64,000 nucleotides of DNA, taken from NCBI RefSeq assembly GCF_009728935.1, contig NZ_CP034235.1:5060001-5124000 (forward strand), written 5' to 3'. The DNA comes from Paenibacillus psychroresistens. Lineage in GTDB: Bacteria; Bacillota; Bacilli; Paenibacillales; NBRC-103111. Every line of letters starts with the position of its first letter. Position 1 is the first letter of the stretch. Under the pieces are notes generated by a model. The model saw only the letters and a list, made by a program, of their open reading frames with translations. It was not told the DNA's origin and searched no databases. This document shows positions 26,353 through 35,949 of this stretch, in pieces. Made by a program: the position numbers and the translations under genes.

Positions 26353-29300
26353 TTATTGCTGAACGGTAAGTAATAATCTCCAGATGACAACTGCTGCTTG
26401 AGCTCTTGTTGCTACACCTTTTGGAGCAAAGTTACCATCGCCTAAGCCATTAATGATGCCAGCTTTCTGGATAGCCATTACTGCCTCCGATGCATAGTCA
26501 GCTATTGCCGACTGATCTTTGAAGGTTATCAGTTGGCTATTGCCATTTAGATTCGCGCCTACCAATTGAGCGGCCTTATAAATCATAACGGCCATTTCTT
26601 GTCTGGTGATCAAGTCATTGATCCCGAACTTTCCATTAGAATTTCCTTTGCTGATCCCGAGCTTCTCTGCAGAGGCCACAGATGAATAATACCAAGCTCC
26701 TTCTTTAACGTCGCTGAACGATGATTTGTCGTTAATGTCTGATAAATCGAATGCATTCATCAGCATCGTAATGAACTCCGCTCTTGTAAGCAGCTTCTCC
26801 AGTTTAAAGCTAGCTTCTCCAACTCCCATCACGATCTCTCTAGCTGCCAAAGCCTCTATACTCTCTTTTGCCCAGGCTACAACCGCGATATCTTTGAAGT
26901 CTATTCCGTTAAAAGCCGCTACATAATGACTGAAGTGCATGGGGCCGAAAGTAATCTTGCCCTTTTCCTTGTCATATTTGCCATTCTTCACGGTTACCAG
27001 CTTGCCTTTATCATCCAAATAGTAGATGACGATCTTATGCGGATTTTCTCCAGGCTTTAACGTATAGTCTAGCTGAACTTTAACATCCCCATGGCCAAAC
27101 TTGCTGACTTTTCTGTCATTGACGATGAGATTAAAGTCATAAACTGGATTGTTTCCGATGCTTTGTTTGACTTTATCCGATAAAGTCGATGGATCTACAG
27201 TCGTCACGGACAGCTGGATAGATCCGCTAGCTCCGCCTTCCTTCTCCAATAAGTCTGTAGCAAGAGATACCGTAGCAAAACTGCTTTGGATTTGAATCTG
27301 CTCGATATTTTTTTCTAACGCTGCTTTAAAGGCTTCGCTAGGAATATTGACGGTGATTCCCTTAGCAGATTCAGTACCATGAACATCAATCAATACACGG
27401 GATTCTTTTGCTGAATTAACAAGCGCTTTGAACTCATCCGTATTTACATTTGCAACAGCTTGACCGTTAGCATCCGTGATCACTTCTACATCCATTACGC
27501 CAGGTACTTGCGTCGGTGCTGGTGTTGGTGTTGGTGTTGGTGTTGGTGTTGGAACTGATGTTGGCGCTTGTGTCGGCGATGTCGGTGTTGATGTAAAAAT
27601 TAATTTTGTTACAAACCCCGCTGGCGTTCCAGTAATCACATTTGCCGGTATACGCACTAACAACGTATGGCTGCCGCTTAAGTTTAAAGCATTGAATACC
27701 GCTGCGTCGTACATGATGTATTCAGCACTATCGAGCTTATATTCCATCGCTGTTGTTAAGCCCGTTACGATATTCGTGACATCATTTAATGTCACGCTTG
27801 GTGCAGCTATATTATTATTATCGACGATGGTATTCATACTGCCCGTATCGTTGATAAATTTCAACACCGTTTCATCGAAGCTGTTTCCCCGAACGATCTG
27901 TCCATAGGAGGAGTGTGTCAGGTCAACGCCTGTACCCAAATTACTAAGGCTATTATCCTCAATAATCGTATTCGTAGAATCCCCTGTCCCAGGCACATTG
28001 TCGTATGAAGAGCTGTGCGAAGCCGAAATGGCATAAATGCCGCCATAGCCTGGCGCTTCTGTCTTACCGCCAGTTGGTTGGACGGTATTGTCTCCAGATA
28101 CAGAATTGTTGAGTATTTCGGTTGAGTAAACATCAATCGAATAGTAGCGATCACTAGTATTGCGTGAGGTATTGAATCCAATACCGCCATGATCGCTGCG
28201 GCGCGAAATGCCCTCGACGTGATTATCGGCAATCCTCGTATAATAGCCTGGTGAAATGCCCTGATTATTACGGACCGTGTACATGAATATACCTTCGGAA
28301 TCTACACTGGTATTACCTGCAACAACGCTGTCGAACGAATTACCGAACAACCAGATCCCTTTAGCATTGTTCGTTATCGTATTATCATAAATTGTTGCAT
28401 TATCGTTTGGCGTGATAAGCGTAAAACGACTCGTATTATCCGGCACAACCTCGAAAGGTGTTCCCACGTGATAGGTGTTATTAGTACGGCTGCTTATTTT
28501 ACGCATTTGCCCCATGCCTTTACCATCAGTAATAAGCAGTGACAAAGCGCCGAATTCCAGCACAGGATCGGAGACTGGTTTCTCTGGTGCAACAAGGACG
28601 GTTGTCGAAGTCGCTTTCAGCACCTTTCCATAATTGAATAAGGCGTTTGGAATTTCCAGAGCAATCGCTTCACCATCGTTTTGAGCGTTGGCGTGATCTC
28701 CCATGTTCTCGATTATATTGCCAGCAATATAAGCATTGCTTCTTGCGAACAATCCATGAGATTCCCTATTGGCAGCCGGATTAACAGCCTTAACATGATT
28801 TCCCTCAAAGAAAGCATAAGTAGACAACCCAACAATAAAGCCTTCTGTAAATTCAAAATAATTATTTTTAAGTGTATAGTATTGGTTGACCGAAGTTATA
28901 AACGGCTGTGCATGCCAACCCACAAAATGGTTATTCTGAATCAAAATACGTTCTTTCGCAATAAATTCGATTCCGATTCCGCGGCCGCTGCCAGTTCCTC
29001 CGGTGGAGTCAGTCGGGTAATCAATCTTAACGCCTGTAACGAACAAACGGTTACTCTGACGCAAGCTCATATCACCAAAATTATTGCCCCATTTTTCTCC
29101 GATCCAAATGAAGGAATCCGGACGCATGGTTGCATCAGTCAATAGCAGGCTCAAATTTGCTACGCCTTGTCTTTCCGGTATGTTGTCACCTTCATAATTT
29201 GTTGAATCGATGAAATTTTTGTTCGTACCCGTGTAATAAAGCTTTGTCAGCTCCGTATCCTCTCCTAACAAAACTACACCCGATGGAAGATTAATCGTTT

Positions 29301-32085
29301 CGATATAATAGCTGCCCTTAGGGAAATATACGACGCCTCCAGTTTCTTCAGCTGCATCGACAGCATCTTGTACAGCATTCGTATCATCCGTTTGGTCATT
29401 CTGTGTAGCGCCAAAATTTGTTACATCATATTCATTTTCCCAGTTGAAATCGCTGGCCCATGCCACGCCAAGTCCGAGAGGATCCTCACCCGCCGCGACA
29501 ACTGTAACCTTCTGGCCATTATCCAGCCTAGACCAGTTTATTCCGTCATCATTGGATACTTCCACGAAGTAGTCATCTGGATTTGCCGAACCGACTGTAA
29601 AGGTTATGCCATAAGGATTCAGGCTCTTGACCGTAGTCGCTGAGATGCTGCCTTCTCCGTTGTTTAATCTGACTTTCGTATGAGTCGAACCACCAAACTC
29701 GCTCTGATCAAAATTTCTCCCTGCTAAATCAATATCAATCCCACTATATGCTTCATAATCTGAGATGAATAGCGGTCTTGCTGCATTCAGCTTGGAAGGA
29801 GCGCTCCAACCATGTGAGTTCTTCACCCAAACATTGTAGACACCAGGCTGTGCATTCAGGGGAAACTCCGCGACTGTAAAAAAGCCGCTTCGATCCTTCT
29901 GCACGATTACCGGATGAATCGCATTGATCGAAGGCTGATCAGCAGCAGTTCCTGCCAAATCCAACTCAATCGCGATATCCACCGTATCCTCATCCATCCC
30001 ATAGCCGTTAACCGTAAATAGCTTGCCCGGTTTAACTGCATCTGACAGTTTCAATATAAAAGGAGCATTGTTCTCCTCGACATTGTCAACGGTCAATCCA
30101 ACTGCAGCAGAATTCGCCTCTGCCAGTTTGTTCACATCGTCCGGATCCATTGTTGCATCCAGCGTATATGTTCCGGCAAATTCAGTTGTAAAGCTGAGAG
30201 CCACCATCCCATTTATATCAGTGATACCTGTAGCCACTATTTCCGGGATTTCTTCTCCGAAGCTGATTCCATCTCCTACATGTTCGCCATGAAGGCGTAG
30301 TTTAACTGTTGCTCCATTAAGTGGAGATAAGCCTAATCCCTCATAGTTGACTTGAGCATACACATTCTCTGCAACAGTAGTACCAACTACCGCTTGGATC
30401 GCTTCCGTATCAGTGAGTGTAAGCACCGTCTCCGTCATGAGCGGTATTGCAACATTTACAGACTCTGTCGCTGAACTATAGCCTGTTCCTGTTACATTCC
30501 GCAGCCGGTAAGAATAGGTCTGGCCTCCTGTCAGATTCACGTCCTCATATTGCACAGCTGTGCCGTTTAATACGGCAAGTTGTGTATATTTGTCGTTGCC
30601 TTGCCGTCTCTCCAGAATGAGCTTGTCAGGCGAACCCGCATTGGTCCAAGTCAATCCCGCTTTTCTGCCCGGCAGTGCCTCTACAGCTAGATTCATCGGT
30701 TTAGCTGCTACCGGAGCATCAAAGAAAAAGCTCGTTGCGCCAAAATCCTTCGACGGAGTTCCAATGACGATTTTGAAACTGCCTTTCACAAGAAACGAGA
30801 CATAGCCCCCATTGTTAAAAGTGGAATCAAGAACCGACCGCTCTGCGATAATATTATTCTGCAAATCAGTCAATTGTACGGAGACCGTTTCGGTCTGTCT
30901 TGAATAGAAGCTGAACACATGCTCTTGATCATCGTTCAAGGTAAACGTATACGCACCTGAAAGCCTATTCATTTGTGCATAAGCCCTGTATTTTTTTCTA
31001 GGCTGACCTACCACGACTAGATCTGTATCCGCAGTATTGCCAGGCGGCATGTCAATGACATAATTATAATAACGATCCGAATCTGTTAGAGGCGGCAATA
31101 CCACTTGACTCTCTGTCTCGTACTGATAAGAATCGACGTAAGACGGCAAAGACTTGATGTCATTGCTTGGTGTAGCTGCGATTGTAGACCATTCATTTAC
31201 CTTCGGAACCACACTTGTGTCGTAGCCTACAAGAATATAGCCATCACCGCCATATTTGTTATGCCACTGTCCACTCGTTTGTGAATCCAATCCGAGGATC
31301 GTCCTCTGTTGCTCTGGAGCTACTTCTGGCTCCGGTTCCGAATCGAAAAATACACCCTGAAGGCCAATATTCTCCCAACCGCCGTCATAATGGAATTGGA
31401 AGCTTCCCTTCACTTTGAAAGTAACATAGGTGGAATCGGAACCGTTCGAACCGAACAATGTCGCACCTTTCGTTAAGGGTAGTAAATCAGTTCCAATCAG
31501 ATCTTCAATGCCAAACCAGCGATCATCAAGTTGTTTGGTGCTGTATACCGTGAACAAATGCTCCTCGGTATCATCCAAATGAAAGGTAAGCGTTCGACGC
31601 CCCGCATTGTTCGCAAAACCACCGTTAAAAGGAATATCTGGCGCATCTCCACCGATTTCAATCGCTGCTTCAACCTTGGTTGTTAGCCCCGTTCCTTCCG
31701 CACCTGCCGGGATATCCAGAATGTTCCCGAGCAAAGTAGGATCTACAGGCAGCGGCCTCACTTTGGTTTCGGTTCCATTATTCAGTTGATACGCATTATC
31801 GCCAATATTTTCAATATAGTCAGGCTTCTTCACGATATCATTTACGTAATTGTCTACTCTTAAGACATCCACGGAAGGGGCAGTCGCTCCGTATCCGAAA
31901 AGTATATATCCGTCTTTGCCATATTTATTATTCCACTGACCTTTTGTCGTTTTATCGATCCCAGAGTAAGATGCGCTTGATACCACAGGATCTGCCTTCG
32001 CAACTGGTGTACCGATTAATAAGTTAGATGATGCCATCAATAGGACTAGTGTGGACGCTAAGCTTTTTTTGATGAATTTATTCAT
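26353..32085 (-). CDS. SLH-anchored multidomain beta-helix surface protein (pectate-lyase superfamily fold)
   Basis: A 1910-residue secreted protein. ATG 32085 is chosen because GGAGG lies 8 nt upstream and a classic signal peptide follows (KKSLASTLVLLMASSNLLIG, cut near VAKA). Domains in order: two related modules of about 170 residues, each starting with a GQWxNKYGxDGYIL motif; an FN3-like domain; a Big/invasin-like domain; two IPT-like domains; a right-handed parallel beta-helix (about 910-1480) that begins DVTNFGATQNDQTDDTNAVQ, as in Pectate_lyase_3/GH28-like folds; a Pro-Thr linker; a beta-rich domain; and three C-terminal SLH repeats (IDFKDIAVVAWAKESIEALA; SFSDVKEGAWYYSSVASAEK; TFKDQSAIADYASEAVMAIQ) that bind cell-wall polymer. 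It probably degrades or binds a polysaccharide at the cell surface. Catalytic residues are not obvious. Confidence 0.88.
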   Translation of the reverse strand: MNKFIKKSLASTLVLLMASSNLLIGTPVAKADPVVSSASYSGIDKTTKGQWNNKYGKDGYILFGYGATAPSVDVLRVDNYVNDIVKKPDYIENIGDNAYQLNNGTETKVRPLPVDPTLLGNILDIPAGAEGTGLTTKVEAAIEIGGDAPDIPFNGGFANNAGRRTLTFHLDDTEEHLFTVYSTKQLDDRWFGIEDLIGTDLLPLTKGATLFGSNGSDSTYVTFKVKGSFQFHYDGGWENIGLQGVFFDSEPEPEVAPEQQRTILGLDSQTSGQWHNKYGGDGYILVGYDTSVVPKVNEWSTIAATPSNDIKSLPSYVDSYQYETESQVVLPPLTDSDRYYNYVIDMPPGNTADTDLVVVGQPRKKYRAYAQMNRLSGAYTFTLNDDQEHVFSFYSRQTETVSVQLTDLQNNIIAERSVLDSTFNNGGYVSFLVKGSFKIVIGTPSKDFGATSFFFDAPVAAKPMNLAVEALPGRKAGLTWTNAGSPDKLILERRQGNDKYTQLAVLNGTAVQYEDVNLTGGQTYSYRLRNVTGTGYSSATESVNVAIPLMTETVLTLTDTEAIQAVVGTTVAENVYAQVNYEGLGLSPLNGATVKLRLHGEHVGDGISFGEEIPEIVATGITDINGMVALSFTTEFAGTYTLDATMDPDDVNKLAEANSAAVGLTVDNVEENNAPFILKLSDAVKPGKLFTVNGYGMDEDTVDIAIELDLAGTAADQPSINAIHPVIVQKDRSGFFTVAEFPLNAQPGVYNVWVKNSHGWSAPSKLNAARPLFISDYEAYSGIDIDLAGRNFDQSEFGGSTHTKVRLNNGEGSISATTVKSLNPYGITFTVGSANPDDYFVEVSNDDGINWSRLDNGQKVTVVAAGEDPLGLGVAWASDFNWENEYDVTNFGATQNDQTDDTNAVQDAVDAAEETGGVVYFPKGSYYIETINLPSGVVLLGEDTELTKLYYTGTNKNFIDSTNYEGDNIPERQGVANLSLLLTDATMRPDSFIWIGEKWGNNFGDMSLRQSNRLFVTGVKIDYPTDSTGGTGSGRGIGIEFIAKERILIQNNHFVGWHAQPFITSVNQYYTLKNNYFEFTEGFIVGLSTYAFFEGNHVKAVNPAANRESHGLFARSNAYIAGNIIENMGDHANAQNDGEAIALEIPNALFNYGKVLKATSTTVLVAPEKPVSDPVLEFGALSLLITDGKGMGQMRKISSRTNNTYHVGTPFEVVPDNTSRFTLITPNDNATIYDNTITNNAKGIWLFGNSFDSVVAGNTSVDSEGIFMYTVRNNQGISPGYYTRIADNHVEGISRRSDHGGIGFNTSRNTSDRYYSIDVYSTEILNNSVSGDNTVQPTGGKTEAPGYGGIYAISASHSSSYDNVPGTGDSTNTIIEDNSLSNLGTGVDLTHSSYGQIVRGNSFDETVLKFINDTGSMNTIVDNNNIAAPSVTLNDVTNIVTGLTTAMEYKLDSAEYIMYDAAVFNALNLSGSHTLLVRIPANVITGTPAGFVTKLIFTSTPTSPTQAPTSVPTPTPTPTPTPAPTQVPGVMDVEVITDANGQAVANVNTDEFKALVNSAKESRVLIDVHGTESAKGITVNIPSEAFKAALEKNIEQIQIQSSFATVSLATDLLEKEGGASGSIQLSVTTVDPSTLSDKVKQSIGNNPVYDFNLIVNDRKVSKFGHGDVKVQLDYTLKPGENPHKIVIYYLDDKGKLVTVKNGKYDKEKGKITFGPMHFSHYVAAFNGIDFKDIAVVAWAKESIEALAAREIVMGVGEASFKLEKLLTRAEFITMLMNAFDLSDINDKSSFSDVKEGAWYYSSVASAEKLGISKGNSNGKFGINDLITRQEMAVMIYKAAQLVGANLNGNSQLITFKDQSAIADYASEAVMAIQKAGIINGLGDGNFAPKGVATRAQAAVVIWRLLLTVQQ

Positions 32086-32161
32086 TTTATCCTCCATGCT
32101 GCTTTTATTTTTAAAAATAACCGTTATAAAACCAACTCTTGACTCACCACCTCGTCTAAAT

Positions 32162-32257
32162 TGAAAGCGTTTTATTAATTTCATTTTAAGAATACTTTTT
32201 TCACATATCCTCAACAAGCTCGATACTGCCCAAAAATAGTCCGAACTGGATGAGATT
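32162..32257 (-). promoter_or_regulatory. Shared promoter module B (SLH protein gene) with cre-like site
   Basis: Minus strand: upstream box CCAGTTCGGACTATTTTTGG and GCAGTATCGAG, -35 TTGTTG, 17 nt, -10 TATTCT, then cre-like ATAAAACGCTTTCA (plus 32162-32175, TGAAAGCGTTTTAT). The cre-to-CAAG distance is 53 bp. The cre lies just downstream of the -10, where CcpA would block transcription. The gene starts about 75 bp further on. Confidence 0.65.
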
Positions 32258-32292
32258 ACTGGCACAATAGGATTTGTTAATATGACATACGA

Positions 32293-32358
32293 AAATAAGG
32301 GCTGCACCAAACTACTTTGGCCAGTTTGACCGTGATAGTTTAATACAACCCTTTTTTT
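32293..32358 (-). terminator. Long hairpin, probable terminator of the AraC gene
   Basis: Minus strand AAGGGTTGTATT and AGCCCTT pair around an inner stem AAACTA/TAGTTT; the 3' arm is followed by ATTTT. It lies about 40 bp after the AraC-family stop. The T tail is short, so termination is plausible rather than certain. Confidence 0.4.
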
Positions 32359-32395
32359 CAAAAAGATATTGCGTTGTGGTTCCTCCTATTATTGC

Positions 32396-33247
32396 TTAAA
32401 GCAGAGTTTGGTTATGTTTGCGAAAGGCGAAAGGAGACTGGCCGATATGACGGGTAAATAATTTGCCGAAATAGGCAGCATTATCAAATCCAACGCTGTT
32501 GGCAATAATTTGAATCGGTAAATTAGTTTGGCCCAGAAGCAAGATTGCTTTCTCAATCCGATAACGCAAAAGAAATTCATATGGAGCAATACCCACATGG
32601 GCATGAAACAGTTTAGTGAAATAAGCGCGTTCTAAACCGACTTGCTTCGCAATCAGCGGAACGGTAATATGTTTCTGATAGTTATCTTGGATGAACCGAA
32701 TAGCTTGACTTATATAGAAATCTCTTCTTCCCTTGGTGTGGCGACGTGCTGGCAGGGAGGTACCTGCTTGCGATTGAAGATAAGTCGCAAACACTTGGAG
32801 CAGCAAACCTAAACAGCTTGCTTCAGAGGCAAGGCCGTCATCTTCGGAAACCCGCAGAAGTTCAGCAAACAGAGCTTCCACTCGTTTCGGTTCAGCATGG
32901 GCATGGGTAGGTGACAATTCCGTGATTTGAGATAATTTCAAGAGATTTGCCGCATTTTCTCCACCAAAACCGATCCAATAATAAGTCCATGGATCATCAC
33001 CATCCGCACGGTAAGAAACGGGCCGATTAGGGAACATGCAAAAGCTGTCTCCAGGCTTCAACCGATATTCGCAATCAGTCGTGGAGAATATGCCTGTTCC
33101 TGACACGACATAGTGCAATAAATAATGATCGCGCATTGCAGGACCGTACGAGTGGGATGGAACGCATTGTTCAGTACCACAATAATGCAGGTTAAATCCG
33201 AGTTCTAATCCCCCGTTTATGTAATGTTCCATATAGTGATTCGCCAA
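32396..33247 (-). CDS. AraC-family transcriptional regulator
   Basis: A 283-residue regulator with an N-terminal cupin-like sugar-sensing domain (HYLLHYVVSGTGIF; LKPGDSFCMFPNRPVSYRAD) and a C-terminal pair of helix-turn-helix motifs (TVPLIAKQVGLERAYFTKLF and IQIIANSVGFDNAAYFGKLF), with the family signature ending GQSPFAFRK. It is divergent from the alpha-galactosidase gene 172 bp away and most likely activates it in response to an alpha-galactoside. Regulators of this type control raffinose/melibiose genes in Firmicutes. Confidence 0.9.
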   Translation of the reverse strand: MANHYMEHYINGGLELGFNLHYCGTEQCVPSHSYGPAMRDHYLLHYVVSGTGIFSTTDCEYRLKPGDSFCMFPNRPVSYRADGDDPWTYYWIGFGGENAANLLKLSQITELSPTHAHAEPKRVEALFAELLRVSEDDGLASEASCLGLLLQVFATYLQSQAGTSLPARRHTKGRRDFYISQAIRFIQDNYQKHITVPLIAKQVGLERAYFTKLFHAHVGIAPYEFLLRYRIEKAILLLGQTNLPIQIIANSVGFDNAAYFGKLFTRHIGQSPFAFRKHNQTLL

Positions 33248-33419
33248 CTAAGCCAACTCCCTAAGTTAAACACAATTCTATTACTATTATGATCCATTCT
33301 GCACTAGTTATGAATGATAATAACACAAAAAGGTGAATATATGACACAATCCACCTCTACATTTCTATTGGTTTATGGACTTATACTAAGTAAGACAAAA
33401 CCAAGGAGGAACCTAAACA

Positions 33420-35195
33420 ATGCGAGTTGCTGCATCTGGATTTTATGAGTATCAATTGGAAAGTGAGGATTCCCCTTTTCGCGCGTCGCTGAGAGTGGAG
33501 CGAAAAGACGATGGTGTAGAAATCATTCATGTGATGATCGAAGCTGATGCTCCCGCGGTACCCCCCATATTCAAATTACACTGGAAACATCCCATCATCG
33601 ACGTTCAAGGACTGTGGCATCCGACCGCGATTTATAATAAAGGCTTGCGAGCTGACTGGTCCACCCCCTTCGAATCCAAATCCACCTATTCAGCCCCAGT
33701 AGCCTGTCTTTTCAGTGCTGCAGGCTTGAATCGGCTGACGTTCGCTTTCTCGGACGTACTTAATCTCATTAAATACGATGCTGGAGTAAATGAGGAGAGC
33801 TCCACCTTTATCTGTTATGTCTCTCTTTTCGATACACCTACTACACCTTTATCGCATTATGAAGCATCTCTTCGGATTGACACGCGGGAGATTGCCTATT
33901 ATGACGTGCTTGATGAAGTAAGTCAGTGGTGGTGCAGCTATGAATCGAATACCCCGGCCGAAGTACCGCCTTCGGCAGTCGAGCCTATGTATTCAACCTG
34001 GTATACGTTCCATCAGCAATTAACACCCGAGGGAATCGAGGAGCAATGCCGCTTGGCTAAAACGCTAGGCTGCGAAACCGTTATTGTTGATGACGGCTGG
34101 CAGACTTCAGATAACGCAAGAGGTTACGCTTATTGCGGTGACTGGCTCGTATGCGAAGCGAAAATCCCAGACATGAAAGCGCATGTCGAACGGGTCCATA
34201 AAATCGGTATGAAGTATATTTTATGGTATTCCGTGCCTTTCATCGGTCGAAATAGCGATAGCTGGGCTAAGTACAAGGACAAGCTGCTTTTTACAATGGA
34301 CTATCTGGAAACCGGCGTGGTTGATCCACGTTATCCCGATGTACGCGAATACCTCATTGGAACTTACGAAAAGGCTTTACTAGATTGGAACTTGGACGGA
34401 TTCAAGTTGGACTTTGTCGATGTCTTCAGTCAGCCAGACAATGATAACGCAGTGGAAGGCGACGGTCGCGATTATCTCTCCGTAGCGCAAGCAGTAGACG
34501 TACTATTAAGCGAGACAATGGATCGTTTAAGAGCGCTAAAGCCGGATATTATGATCGAGTTCCGGCAGAATTACATTAGCCCGCTCATGCGCAAGTACGG
34601 CAACTTATTCCGCGCGGCTGATTGTCCGAATGATGCCATACAGAACCGGATGAGAACAATTGATATTCGGCTGATCTGCGGAAATACGGCGGCCCATTCG
34701 GATATGATCATGTGGAATGTGGAAGAACCGACAGACAGTGCAGCGCTGCAGCTGATCAATGTTCTGTTCTCCGTCCCACAAATTTCTGTTCGTCTGGATA
34801 CTTTGCCTGAATCGCACAAAGAAATGCTGAGCTTTTGGCTATCCTTCTGGAAAGAACATCGTGATGTACTGCTAAACGGCCATTTGGAACCGCATCACCC
34901 TGAGCTATTATATCCAATTGTCATTGCCAGGAATAAGGATACCTTAATTGCTGCCGTCTATCATGACACAATAGTGAAATTGGACGGAATCCTACCGGAG
35001 AAAATTGTGGTCGTGAATGGAACCCGCACCAATCGAGTCGTCATCGAAGCATTAAAAGATCTAGGCAAGAATTCCGTTCACATCAGGGATAGTTCAGGCA
35101 AAACGGTAGCTAAAATTAGCATGGAATTAAAGCAAGGTTTTCATGCAATCGACGTTCCGTCTGGTGGGTTAGCGGTGTTGCGTACTCAGAAGTAG
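33420..35195 (+). CDS. Alpha-galactosidase-like glycoside hydrolase (GH36/GH27 clan)
   Basis: A 591-residue intracellular enzyme with an N-terminal beta-sandwich (about 1-180), a TIM barrel (about 190-510) and a short C-terminal beta domain. Barrel motifs are EPMYSTWYTFHQQLTP, VIVDDGWQTSD, the nucleophile Asp in DGFKLDFVD and the probable acid/base Asp in FRAADCPND, matching clan GH-D. It should hydrolyse terminal alpha-galactosides. ATG 33420 has AAGGAGGAACC upstream. It appears to be monocistronic; no transporter is adjacent. A related alpha-glycosidase specificity cannot be excluded. Confidence 0.85.
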   Translation: MRVAASGFYEYQLESEDSPFRASLRVERKDDGVEIIHVMIEADAPAVPPIFKLHWKHPIIDVQGLWHPTAIYNKGLRADWSTPFESKSTYSAPVACLFSAAGLNRLTFAFSDVLNLIKYDAGVNEESSTFICYVSLFDTPTTPLSHYEASLRIDTREIAYYDVLDEVSQWWCSYESNTPAEVPPSAVEPMYSTWYTFHQQLTPEGIEEQCRLAKTLGCETVIVDDGWQTSDNARGYAYCGDWLVCEAKIPDMKAHVERVHKIGMKYILWYSVPFIGRNSDSWAKYKDKLLFTMDYLETGVVDPRYPDVREYLIGTYEKALLDWNLDGFKLDFVDVFSQPDNDNAVEGDGRDYLSVAQAVDVLLSETMDRLRALKPDIMIEFRQNYISPLMRKYGNLFRAADCPNDAIQNRMRTIDIRLICGNTAAHSDMIMWNVEEPTDSAALQLINVLFSVPQISVRLDTLPESHKEMLSFWLSFWKEHRDVLLNGHLEPHHPELLYPIVIARNKDTLIAAVYHDTIVKLDGILPEKIVVVNGTRTNRVVIEALKDLGKNSVHIRDSSGKTVAKISMELKQGFHAIDVPSGGLAVLRTQK

Positions 35196-35288
35196 CACAA
35201 ATATGTCTGCTTACGGGTAGCATTGAGAGTAACCCTTTTACATTTATCCTTAATGCCCTATAAGCAGCTGACTAGCTACTAGCTTACC

Positions 35289-35465
35289 TTAGCGAAATAA
35301 ATTCGTTATTAGTGTTATGTTTTTCCTTATTATTGCTTGGTTTAGGTGGTATTTAATAAATTAGCGAAAAAATGGCGCTAATAAAGAAAAGAGCTTCGTT
35401 ATTAACGATAAAACTTCCATATACCCTCCCTAAAATACCAATAGCGACTATTATTGCGAAAAAGT
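35289..35465. repeat. Degenerate TTAGCGAA-type repeats in intergenic region
   Basis: TTAGCGAAATAAATTCGTTATTA (35289-35311, shown here only by its ends: TTAGCGAA and TTCGTTATTA), TTAGCGAAAAAATGGCGCTA (from 35361), GCTTCGTTATTAACGA (35393) and AATAGCGACTATTATTGCG (35440) are direct and inverted variants of one imperfect palindrome. No gene is seen in 35196-35949. Confidence 0.45.
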
Positions 35466-35615
35466 AGTATGTAATAGAGAAATTTTTTCCTTATTCTTTC
35501 GAAACCTAAGCGGGATTAATGAACATTTATATCAAAGGTATTTCGTCGGAGAGATATATTTGCTTTCATTCATTTCAGCTTTACAATTTCCATTGCACGT
35601 TTCTAAGCATTCTTT

Positions 35616-35754
35616 CTAACGGACATCAGAGCCGTTGATAGGAAGAATTTGATGTGGTTTTTAAGTATTATGGACACCAGAGACCTTATTCCTGCTAAAC
35701 AAGGGTATACCGAGGTGTTAAACCTTGAATAGCCGCGCTCATGTCCGTTAGATT
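35616..35754. repeat. Degenerate CTAACGGACAT-type repeats, one copy inverted
   Basis: CTAACGGACATCAGAGCCGT (from 35616), ATGGACACCAGAGACCTTAT (from 35670) and, inverted at 35724-35754, TCTAACGGACATGAGCGCGG. A fourth, weak match (AATGACGGCTCC) lies near 35800. Function unknown. Confidence 0.45.
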
Positions 35755-35891
35755 CACACAAACCAGATTATTCTACAAATAGTGGATCCTATGTAAGGAA
35801 ATGACGGCTCCTATTATTACGAATGATTTGGATGGCAAAACACCCTAATCGTTATCCACTGGGTAACAGTTTGTATAATTTCCCAACGCGC

Positions 35892-35932
35892 GAGAAAAAG
35901 AGGGTGTTTGAGCAAATTGCTCAACACCCTCT
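35892..35932 (-). terminator. Terminator after the second beta-helix gene
   Basis: Minus strand AGAGGGTGTTGAG (35919-35931) pairs with CTCAAACACCCTCT (35899-35912) around a short loop, followed by TTTTTC. It starts 19 bp past the stop. Confidence 0.88.
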
Positions 35933-35949
35933 GTTTTACCCATGATAAA

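Noticed and set aside
27500..27570. Tandem short repeat of GGTGTT units
   Set aside because: It encodes the Pro-Thr linker of the SLH protein in frame; it is not a CRISPR or satellite.
32086..32361. A 92-residue N-terminal extension of the SLH protein
   Set aside because: It lies over promoter module B and would bury the signal peptide.
33100..33420. Riboswitch or sugar-responsive leader before the alpha-galactosidase
   Set aside because: No conserved hairpin was found; the divergent AraC regulator explains control.
35196..35240. Weak GGGT/ACCC hairpin after the alpha-galactosidase
   Set aside because: Only four pairs and no real T tract; not called a terminator.
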